DNA of 59,226 nt. Source: an uncultured Bacteroides sp. (GTDB taxonomy: Bacteria > Bacteroidota > Bacteroidia > Bacteroidales > Bacteroidaceae). This document shows, piece by piece, positions 9,378 to 16,131 of the stretch (position 1 is the first letter of the stretch; each line of letters starts with the position of its first letter). Position numbers and translations under genes: made by a program. Where the stretch lies: assembly GCF_937912035.1 (NCBI RefSeq), contig NZ_CALDPF010000040.1:1-59226 (forward strand), given 5' to 3'. A model generated the notes under the pieces. The model saw only the letters and a list, made by a program, of their open reading frames with translations, made no database searches and was not told the DNA's origin.

Positions 9378-10997
9378 ATGATTACAGTTTCTAATGTAGC
9401 CGTTCAATTCGGTAAGAGAGTATTGTACAACGATGTGAACATGAAGTTCACCAATGGTAATATTTACGGTGTGATAGGTGCCAACGGTGCAGGTAAGTCA
9501 ACATTTCTTAAGGTAATTTCCGGTGAACTTGACCCTACTAAAGGAAGCGTTACGCTTGGACCGGGCGAACGCCTTTCAGTTCTTAGCCAGGACCACTTCA
9601 AGTTCGACGAACACACTGTACTTGATACAGTCCTTATGGGACACACTGTGCTTTGGGACATAATGAAGCAGCGTGAAGCACTGTACGCCAAAGAAGATTT
9701 TACCGATGAAGACGGAATAAAGGCTGCAGAACTTGAAGAAAAATTTGCAGAGCTTGAAGGATGGAACGCAGAAAGCGATGCTGCGATTCTTCTTAGCGGA
9801 CTTGGTATTAAGGAAGACAAGCACTATACGCTGATGGGTGACCTCAGCGGTAAGGAAAAAGTGCGTGTCATGCTTGCACAGGCATTGTTCGGTAATCCTG
9901 ACAACCTGCTTCTGGACGAGCCTACCAACGACCTCGACATGGAAACTGTGACATGGCTGGAAGAATATCTTTCTAACTTCGAACATACAGTTCTTGTAGT
10001 TAGCCACGACCGTCACTTCCTCGATTCAGTATGTACCCACACTGTGGATATCGACTTCGGTAAGGTTAACCTCTTTGCCGGTAACTACAGTTTCTGGTAC
10101 GAATCAAGCCAGCTTGCACTCCGTCAGCAGCAGAACCAGAAGGCTAAGGCTGAAGAAAAACGTAAGGAGCTCGAAGAGTTTATCCGCCGTTTCTCTGCCA
10201 ACGTGGCAAAATCAAAACAGACTACAAGCCGTAAGAAGATGCTTGAGAAACTTAATGTGGATGAAATCAAGCCTTCATCACGTAAATATCCGGGTATCAT
10301 CTTCACTATGGACCGCGAGCCGGGTAACCAGATTCTTGAAGTATCAGGACTTCGTGCCGAAACAGAAGACGGAGTTGTTCTCTTCAATGATGTAAACTTC
10401 AATGTAGAAAAGGGTGACAAGATAGTATTCCTGAGCCGTGACCCACGTGCGATGACTGCTTTCTTCGAAATCATCAACGAACGCCGCAAGCCACAGGCAG
10501 GACACTTCAACTGGGGTGTGACTATCACTACCGCATATCTGCCACTTGACAATACTGACTTCTTCAATTGCGATCTTAATCTTGTTGACTGGTTGAGCCA
10601 GTACGGACAGGGCAATGAAGTGGAAATGAAGGGATTCCTCGGACGTATGCTGTTCTCTGGAGAAGAAGTGCTGAAGAAAGTAAACGTACTTTCGGGAGGT
10701 GAAAAGATGCGATGCATGATTGCACGTATGCAGTTGAGAAATGCCAACTGTCTTATCCTTGACACTCCTACAAACCACCTCGACCTGGAGTCTATTCAGG
10801 CATTCAACAACAATCTGAAGCAGTACAAGGGTAACGTGCTGTTTGCATCGCACGACCACGAATTCATTCAGACTGTTGCCAACCGTATCATCGAACTTAC
10901 ACCTAACGGTATCATCGACAAGATGATGGAATACGATGAATATATCACATCAGACCATATCAAGGAAATGCGCGCACGTATGTACGGCGACAAATAA
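9378..10997 (+). CDS. ABC-F family ATPase with degenerate second nucleotide-binding domain
   Basis: A 539-residue soluble protein with two ABC domains and no membrane segments. ABC-F proteins act on ribosomes, as translation factors or antibiotic-protection proteins. The first domain is intact: Walker A GANGAGKST (34-42), signature LSGKE (156-160), Walker B LLLDEP with E181. The linker is about 240-310. In the second domain the Walker A is replaced by FLSRDPRAMT (351-360) and the Walker B glutamate is T463 (LILDTP), although the signature LSGGE (438-442) is kept. It resembles the YbiT/YkpA subgroup. It ends directly against cdd on the other strand. Confidence 0.9.
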   Translation: MITVSNVAVQFGKRVLYNDVNMKFTNGNIYGVIGANGAGKSTFLKVISGELDPTKGSVTLGPGERLSVLSQDHFKFDEHTVLDTVLMGHTVLWDIMKQREALYAKEDFTDEDGIKAAELEEKFAELEGWNAESDAAILLSGLGIKEDKHYTLMGDLSGKEKVRVMLAQALFGNPDNLLLDEPTNDLDMETVTWLEEYLSNFEHTVLVVSHDRHFLDSVCTHTVDIDFGKVNLFAGNYSFWYESSQLALRQQQNQKAKAEEKRKELEEFIRRFSANVAKSKQTTSRKKMLEKLNVDEIKPSSRKYPGIIFTMDREPGNQILEVSGLRAETEDGVVLFNDVNFNVEKGDKIVFLSRDPRAMTAFFEIINERRKPQAGHFNWGVTITTAYLPLDNTDFFNCDLNLVDWLSQYGQGNEVEMKGFLGRMLFSGEEVLKKVNVLSGGEKMRCMIARMQLRNANCLILDTPTNHLDLESIQAFNNNLKQYKGNVLFASHDHEFIQTVANRIIELTPNGIIDKMMEYDEYITSDHIKEMRARMYGDK

Positions 10998-11477
10998 TCA
11001 TTCCATTGATTCAATACCAAACGACAGGGGGAGCAAATCTTTTGTTCCCCTTGTTTCGTATATACAGGCAGTGCCGTACATCAGCATACGGATAGGGCGG
11101 TGATAGCGCTGTTCAGCTTCCAGCATTACCTGTCGGCATGCTCCGCACGGAGTGACAGGCTGTTCTGTGAAACCTTCGCTGTTTGATGCCGCAATGGCTA
11201 GTGTTCTCACAGTCTTGTCAGGATATTCAGAGCCGGCATGAAACAGGGTAGTGCGTTCGGCGCAAAGTCCGGAAGGGTAGGCGGCATTCTCCTGGTTTGA
11301 GCCGGTCACTATCGTGCCGTCGTCAAGCAATGCTGCTGCTCCTACATTGAAATGCGAGTATGGGGCATAGCTTCTCTTTGTAGCTTCTTTTGCAGCTTCT
11401 ATCAGTCGTTTGTCGGAGTCTGTAAGTTCTTCGAACTGGTATTTTCTTATTATGACTTGTTGTTTCAGTTCTTTCAT
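10998..11477 (-). CDS. cdd: Cytidine deaminase
   Basis: A 159-residue zinc enzyme that deaminates cytidine and deoxycytidine to uridine forms in pyrimidine salvage. The zinc site is visible as CAE (in SGLCAERTT) and PCGACRQV. The substrate loop SHFNVGAAALL is also present. It is convergent with the ABC-F gene with no intergenic bases. No clear promoter is seen upstream, where a TTTAAA-containing stretch begins at 11499. Confidence 0.93.
   Translation of the reverse strand: MKELKQQVIIRKYQFEELTDSDKRLIEAAKEATKRSYAPYSHFNVGAAALLDDGTIVTGSNQENAAYPSGLCAERTTLFHAGSEYPDKTVRTLAIAASNSEGFTEQPVTPCGACRQVMLEAEQRYHRPIRMLMYGTACIYETRGTKDLLPLSFGIESME
11026..11052 (+). terminator. Possible ABC-F terminator embedded in the cdd coding end
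   Basis: GGGGAGCAAA (11028-11037) pairs with TTTGTTCCCC (11041-11050), with one G-T pair and a 3-base loop, 30 bp after the ABC-F stop and inside the cdd coding region. The downstream T tract is weak. Confidence 0.4.
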
Positions 11478-12152
11478 AGTGTGAAGTTTTTAGGTATTGT
11501 TTAAATAGCGTTTATGTACGTTAAATCTGAAGCCTGTTGACTTCTTTATTAATTTCTTATAGTTGTTGTCATATATATTCTAATTTTACTTAGAAAATGA
11601 CAAACCGGTAGGACTATCACCGGTGACTTTTTCTAGCAATTTAAGCATTCAAAGATAAGCATTTATTTGGAATGATATTTTCAGGTTTTAGATTTTTATA
11701 TTCTCAAGAAACATAATACTTATACCTTGCTGTCAGTTTACTAAATCATTCATAAAAGCTTGTATCATTAGCTTCATTATGATAAAGATTCTTTGGTTTG
11801 TTTAAATACCATTTAAACACTGATTAAGCAGTATTTAAATGGTGTTTGAAAATGTTTTGCAAAAGACTTGCAAAGCCTTATAATTATAGCACTTTTCCCA
11901 ATCTTGTTATTCAATCACTGAACAGTTTGCATTTCCTTTTTATATTTTAAATTCTTAATCATTCGGTTCTCTATTGAACAAAATGCGAGAAAAAATATAT
12001 ATATCAAATATAATATGTTGATATTCAGTGAATATATGTTCTACTATCCCGATATTTACCAGCGTTTTATAGACCGAATGCGGACAAATACTGTTACAGC
12101 AGATTATAATATATCCATAAGTTTGGATGTTTCGAATAAATTAGGCATCTTT
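11478..12152. other. Gene-poor AT-rich stretch upstream of the HU-like gene
   Basis: No convincing gene is seen. It contains a weak TTTAAA-type stretch (11499 onwards), a small palindrome TCACCGGTGA near 11617, and the 11-bp-phased array at 11800-11876. A short reading frame through 12015-12266 runs into the palindromic array and looks accidental. Confidence 0.6.
11800..11876. repeat. 11-bp-phased TTTAAA / TTGCAAA array
   Basis: Seven consecutive 11-base units starting at 11800, 11811, 11822, 11833, 11844, 11855 and 11866. Cores are TTTAAA, TTTAAA, ATTAAG, TTTAAA, TTTGAA, TTTGCAAA and CTTGCAAA. The first five also form an imperfect inverted repeat (CCATTTAAACACTG against CAGTATTTAAATGG). It has the same five-unit layout as the array at 33322-33376. 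Its function is unknown. Confidence 0.7.
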
Positions 12153-12240
12153 ACCTCCACACGAACGTGTCGAGTACTCCACACGAGCGTGCGCAGTTCT
12201 CCACACGGGCGTGTGGAGATCTCGACACGAACGTGTGAAG
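12153..12240. repeat. 88-bp palindromic array A (4 x 22 bp, ACACG-NN-CGTGT)
   Basis: Four tandem 22-bp units (12153, 12175, 12197, 12219). Each has a near-perfect 20-bp palindrome of the form CTCSACACG-NN-CGTGTSGAG followed by 2 linker bases, so half-sites alternate every 11 bp. Centres are AA, AG, GG and AA. The array ends 55 bp before the HU-like gene. Related arrays lie at 32147-32234 and 58353-58440, each also exactly 88 bp. Confidence 0.9.
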
Positions 12241-12295
12241 ATAATCTTGTCGTGTCGTTTTTATGAAAAAGTGAAACTAAAAAAATGATTTTATT

Positions 12296-12898
12296 ATGGC
12301 GATAGAATTTGATTTATATGAAAATCCTGGAAAAGATGAAGCGGATAGCCCGAAACTACATGCGAAGGTTATAACAAAGGACTTGATAACTACAAAGAAT
12401 CTGCGTGAATCCATCAATAGGAAATGTACCGCTTCGCCTGCCGATGTGGCAGCTGTGCTTACTGCTTTAAGTGATGAACTGTTTGAGGCATTGAATAATG
12501 GGTATTCCGTACATTTTGACGGATTGGGGTATTTCAGTCTGAGTTTGCGCTGTGCGCCGGACGTAAATCCCAAGCATGTTACGGCATCGGATGTGAGTGT
12601 AAAGGGAATAAAGTTTGTACCAGATAAGGGACTTATGGAGAAATTCAAGGTGGCTGATTTACAAAGAACAACTGACAAATCGCGACACTCGGAGAAAATG
12701 ACAGATGAGGAAGTGATGAAGAGACTGCAAGGCTATTTTGCCGAAAACAAATACATGCAGCGTAAGGATTTCGAGAAACTGACGGGATTCAATCTGTCAA
12801 AATCTTCAAGGTATATAAAACATTTGGTGGACAACGGTGTATTGAAGAATATAGCTTCAAAATTTCATCCGGTTTATGTGCTGGCTGAAAGAGTTTAG
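12296..12898 (+). CDS. HU-like DNA-binding protein with C-terminal helix-turn-helix-like extension
   Basis: A 200-residue protein. Residues about 1-122 match the HU-related family common in Bacteroidales: alpha-helical pair around SINRKCTASPADVAAVLTAL, then GYSVHFDGLGYFSLSL and the arm region ending in GIKFVPDKGL. After a polar linker, residues about 135-200 (EEVMKRLQGYF to VYVLAERV) have the helix pattern of a winged helix, with the likely recognition helix in LSKSSRYIKHLVDNGVL. It probably shapes or binds DNA in the nucleoid. It is preceded by two kinds of phased palindromic array, which makes it a candidate reader of them, but this is inference. No clear promoter is seen. Confidence 0.8.
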   Translation: MAIEFDLYENPGKDEADSPKLHAKVITKDLITTKNLRESINRKCTASPADVAAVLTALSDELFEALNNGYSVHFDGLGYFSLSLRCAPDVNPKHVTASDVSVKGIKFVPDKGLMEKFKVADLQRTTDKSRHSEKMTDEEVMKRLQGYFAENKYMQRKDFEKLTGFNLSKSSRYIKHLVDNGVLKNIASKFHPVYVLAERV

Positions 12899-12950
12899 TT
12901 CATGTTTGTTCATCTTTGTAAGAAGTTTGTTCATTTTTTATATATAAAAA

Positions 12951-12985
12951 TCCGGCTGCTATTGATAATGAATATAGCAGCCGGA
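12951..12985. terminator. Bidirectional terminator between HU-like gene and sulfatase
   Basis: TCCGGCTGCTAT (12951-12962) pairs perfectly with ATAGCAGCCGGA (12974-12985). The minus strand continues into TTTTTATATATA, so it best serves the sulfatase gene. Confidence 0.85.
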
Positions 12986-12998
12986 CGCAATGAGTTTT

Positions 12999-14540
12999 TT
13001 AATATTTAACCATGTCGGAAAGTATTTGTTCCTTATACCATGGGTCGTTTATTTCTTTCAGTTGTTTGCCCATAAGTGCCAGTAGTTCTTCTACTGCCTG
13101 TTTGTTTTCGTCCAACGGAAGATTATTCAACTGATAGGGGTCTTTCTCATCGTCGAAAAGTAATGTTTTTGTAAGATTATTTTTCTTGTCGATATAAAGT
13201 GCCAAAGTGTATTTATGAGTCTTTATACCTCTTGAGCGAGGAAAATAGCTTATTACTTTACCGTCTTTGTCTTTTTCTCCATCTACATTCTGGATGTATA
13301 GGGCTCCTTCAGGGCGTACCACAGTCTCTGTATTCTCTTCTTTAAAGAATGGAGCGTAGTTGTGTCCGTGTATTCCTTCGGGTATGAATTTTTCGAGGTT
13401 ACTCATTGCCAGCATTGTAGGCATGATGTCCGGAGTGGAAATCATCAGATTGTCAACTCTTGGACGAAGATGTCCGGGGTATCTGATGATGAACGGAACG
13501 TTCATTGATTCTGCATAAGGTGAGTTTTTCGGATCGTCAGTGAACTGGCTGCACATGGTTTCGCCGTGGTCGGAAGTAAATACTACTATTGTATTCTTGT
13601 CGAGTCCCATTTCCTTAAGGCAGTCCAGTATCATACCGAAAGCACGGTCGACACCGGTAACCGATGCAAAGTAATATCTTACAGATTCGGATTTCTTACG
13701 TTTCTTGTCAGCGTTAGGACGGATAAGCAGACTGTCTATTGGCTGGTCTTTATAAAGATTGAAATCTTCTTCCATACAGTCTTCGAGTGAGTTGTAAGGG
13801 CTGTGAGGAGGGTTCATACCTACCATGATGAAGAACGGCTTGCTTGTGTCGCGCTGGTTTCTTTCGTTTTTCAGATAGGAAACGACTTCTTTGGCTTCGT
13901 GTATAGGCGACCATTCCTTTGGCTCGTGTTTCTTTCCGTCGTTGTCCCAATAATGTGGATTCTTGTGCACATCGTAAGTCCCGTATGAATACCAGTAATT
14001 GAACCCGTGACGTCTTTCTTTAGGTGTGTAGGCATCCCAGGCCGGTCTTCTGCTTTCTACGTATTGACCAGGATTCTCAGGGTCGTTTGGAGTGGGGAAG
14101 TCTGCATGCAGCTTTCCGAAGTATGCGCAGTCATATCCGTTTTTGCTATAAACGTCGCTTATGCATTCAAGGTCTGTACGCAGCGAGCTTATAGGACGGT
14201 TGGAATTACAGTTCAAAGATACTCCGCTTTCATTGGGATACATTCCTGTGAGTAGGCTTCCACGATGAGGACTACTCAAAGGACAGTTGCTCAAGGCATT
14301 TGAAAGTACAAGCGATTCTTTGGCGAATCTGTTCAGGTTGGGTGTGTGGACAGGGTCAGCCTTGAAGTTAACATTTTTGCTGAATTCCGGTTCGTTCCAG
14401 AATCCCATTGCCATGTTTCTGTACTGGTCAGGAAAAACATATACCACATTAGGCATTTCCGGTATTTTCTGCTCTTGCTTTTGTGAGCATCCGGCAGAAA
14501 TGAGTGATAAGCCGGTTAGAGGCAGGATTAGATTTCTCAT
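12999..14540 (-). CDS. Sulfatase (S1 family, Ser-type), lipoprotein
   Basis: A 513-residue sulfatase with a lipoprotein signal (lipobox SAGC, C18), so it is anchored in an envelope membrane. The formylglycine motif is S89-S-P-H-R followed by GSLLTG. Serine rather than cysteine at the modified site means it needs the radical-SAM anaerobic sulfatase-maturating enzyme, which is not in this window. Other metal-site blocks are PDQYRN near the N-terminus and TSDHGE around residue 330. It removes sulfate esters from a carbohydrate. The neighbouring GH88 and PL8-like genes suggest a glycosaminoglycan fragment. The exact sulfate position cannot be told. Confidence 0.9.
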   Translation of the reverse strand: MRNLILPLTGLSLISAGCSQKQEQKIPEMPNVVYVFPDQYRNMAMGFWNEPEFSKNVNFKADPVHTPNLNRFAKESLVLSNALSNCPLSSPHRGSLLTGMYPNESGVSLNCNSNRPISSLRTDLECISDVYSKNGYDCAYFGKLHADFPTPNDPENPGQYVESRRPAWDAYTPKERRHGFNYWYSYGTYDVHKNPHYWDNDGKKHEPKEWSPIHEAKEVVSYLKNERNQRDTSKPFFIMVGMNPPHSPYNSLEDCMEEDFNLYKDQPIDSLLIRPNADKKRKKSESVRYYFASVTGVDRAFGMILDCLKEMGLDKNTIVVFTSDHGETMCSQFTDDPKNSPYAESMNVPFIIRYPGHLRPRVDNLMISTPDIMPTMLAMSNLEKFIPEGIHGHNYAPFFKEENTETVVRPEGALYIQNVDGEKDKDGKVISYFPRSRGIKTHKYTLALYIDKKNNLTKTLLFDDEKDPYQLNNLPLDENKQAVEELLALMGKQLKEINDPWYKEQILSDMVKY

Positions 14541-14576
14541 GATTTTTATAGTTTTGATTAATGGTTTCCAGAAAAA

Positions 14577-14637
14577 AAATATCTGTATCGCATGTGTGAT
14601 GTCAAGATTTTTTCATCCCAAAGCAATACAGATATTT
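14577..14637 (-). terminator. Terminator or attenuator between GH88 and sulfatase
   Basis: On the minus strand AAATATCTGTAT (14637-14626) pairs with ATACAGATATTT (14588-14577) over a 37-base loop and runs straight into an 8-base T tract. It separates the GH88 gene from the downstream sulfatase, so the sulfatase is either read through or separately transcribed. Confidence 0.6.
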
Positions 14638-14678
14638 CTACGGGATTATCCCGATTTGATTTTATTGACTTTTGTTTA

Positions 14679-15911
14679 TTATTTTCCTACAAAAGGTAAT
14701 GGCTGGTTGTTTTCCAGATTACGTTTGCGAACAATTGCCTCCTGATAGTAATAGTCAGCATAATTCAGAGGAACATCGATTTCCTGTCCGTGAGGTATAC
14801 TACCTACAGAGTGCATAAGGATGAAATTGCCGTTTTCTCCAACTTTTGCCTTATAGTTAGGCGAAGAAAGGTTTGTCAGAATCTTGTCGGCAAGTTCCTT
14901 GTAGTTCTTACCTTGGCAGTAACCGTCCATTTCGTACAATGCAGATGCTATACATGCTGCGGCTGAAGCATCTCTTGGTTCGTTAGGAATGTTAGGTGCA
15001 TCGAAATCCCAGTATGGGATAAGGTCTTCAGGAAGGTTCTTGTCGTTAAGGAAGAAGTTAAGAGTTTTTTCTGCCTGGTCAAGATACTTCTTGTCGTGAG
15101 TATAGCGGTAGCAAGTAGTGTATCCGTAGATAGCCCATGCCTGTCCGCGAGCCCATGCTGATTCGTGTGCGTAACCCTGCGCTGTCTGGCGGCTGCGAAC
15201 TGCTCCGTCTTTCAGTGCGTAATCAACTACGTGGTAGCAACTGTTATCAGGACGGAAGTGGTTTTTCATTGTCTGGTCAGCGTGAGAAACCGCAATCTTG
15301 TGGAATGTAGAGTCGCCTGAAAATTTAGTTGCTTCGAAAAGTAATTCAAGGTTCATCATATTGTCGATGATAACCGGGCATTCCCAGCCACGTTTACCCT
15401 GCCAGCCACGGTCAGCATCCCATGACTGAATTACTCCGGCTCCCGGACGGAAACGTGTAGAAAGCGATTTTGCAGCTTCAACGATTACGTCAATATATTC
15501 AGACTTGTCAGCAACTCTATATCCTGTGAGGTAACTGCATCCTATCATGAAACCCACATCGTGATGCCATTTGAGGTATTTTACAGAATCAAGGTCTTCA
15601 GTATATTTCTCAGCAAGTTTTTTCCATTTCTCGTCTTTAGTCAATTCATAGTCAAGCCACATACTTCCAGGGAAAAATCCGCTTGTCCAGTCCTCGATAG
15701 GTACATATTGTATACTGCCGTCTTTCTCAAGAGTACGAGGGTTGAGGATTTTACCGCTTTTTTCGATAATATCGGTTTGGATGGTATGCTGTGCTACCAT
15801 GTTGCTGATTTCGGCATCAATGAAATTGTCAGTCTTTTCAGGCTTTGTACTGCATGATGCCAATACTGCTGCAGACAAAAGTGCCAGTCCTAGATTTTTT
15901 TTAATTTCCAT
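14679..15911 (-). CDS. GH88 unsaturated glucuronyl hydrolase, lipoprotein
   Basis: A 410-residue enzyme that removes the delta-4,5-unsaturated uronic acid left at the non-reducing end by polysaccharide lyases. The lipoprotein signal ends in LASC (C20). The two catalytic-site aspartates of the family appear as D118 (HHDVGF) and D183 (IIDNMMNLELL) in the (alpha/alpha)6 barrel. It is divergent from the PL8-like lyase and upstream of the sulfatase, which is the expected trio for glycosaminoglycan breakdown. A -7 element TATATTTG (minus, 15944-15937) lies 26 bp upstream of the start, without a clear -33 element, suggesting regulated expression. Confidence 0.92.
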   Translation of the reverse strand: MEIKKNLGLALLSAAVLASCSTKPEKTDNFIDAEISNMVAQHTIQTDIIEKSGKILNPRTLEKDGSIQYVPIEDWTSGFFPGSMWLDYELTKDEKWKKLAEKYTEDLDSVKYLKWHHDVGFMIGCSYLTGYRVADKSEYIDVIVEAAKSLSTRFRPGAGVIQSWDADRGWQGKRGWECPVIIDNMMNLELLFEATKFSGDSTFHKIAVSHADQTMKNHFRPDNSCYHVVDYALKDGAVRSRQTAQGYAHESAWARGQAWAIYGYTTCYRYTHDKKYLDQAEKTLNFFLNDKNLPEDLIPYWDFDAPNIPNEPRDASAAACIASALYEMDGYCQGKNYKELADKILTNLSSPNYKAKVGENGNFILMHSVGSIPHGQEIDVPLNYADYYYQEAIVRKRNLENNQPLPFVGK

Positions 15912-16131
15912 GATATTAATAATTTGAATTATTGTGCAAATATATAGTAAAAAAATGGATAATCATCAGTCTTTTTATGTAAATTATCGTTTTATTGGTG
16001 CTTTAGAGCTAAAAAATCATGCAAATATAACTACTTATATAAATAATGTAATTTATATATCCATATTCAGACATTTTTTTATAATAGTTTTTATATCTTT
16101 GTTTCATCTAACAAAAAAATAAATCGAAATC
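15912..16131. promoter_or_regulatory. Divergent control region of GH88 and PL8-like lyase
   Basis: A 220-bp AT-rich region with face-out -7 elements: TATATTTG on the minus strand (15944-15937) and TATCTTTG on the plus strand (16094-16101). Neither has a good -33 element at 19-21 bp, as expected for activator-dependent carbohydrate promoters. No regulator gene lies in the locus. Confidence 0.55.

Noticed and set aside
12153..12240. Arrays A, B and C as CRISPR arrays
   Set aside because: There are no unique spacers. Units are contiguous 22-bp palindromes with 2-bp linkers, and no cas genes are present.
12015..12266. Short reading frame of 83 codons across array A
   Set aside because: It translates the palindromic array, has no recognisable product and ends just before the HU-like gene. 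A similar frame across array B (32138-32383) is rejected for the same reason.
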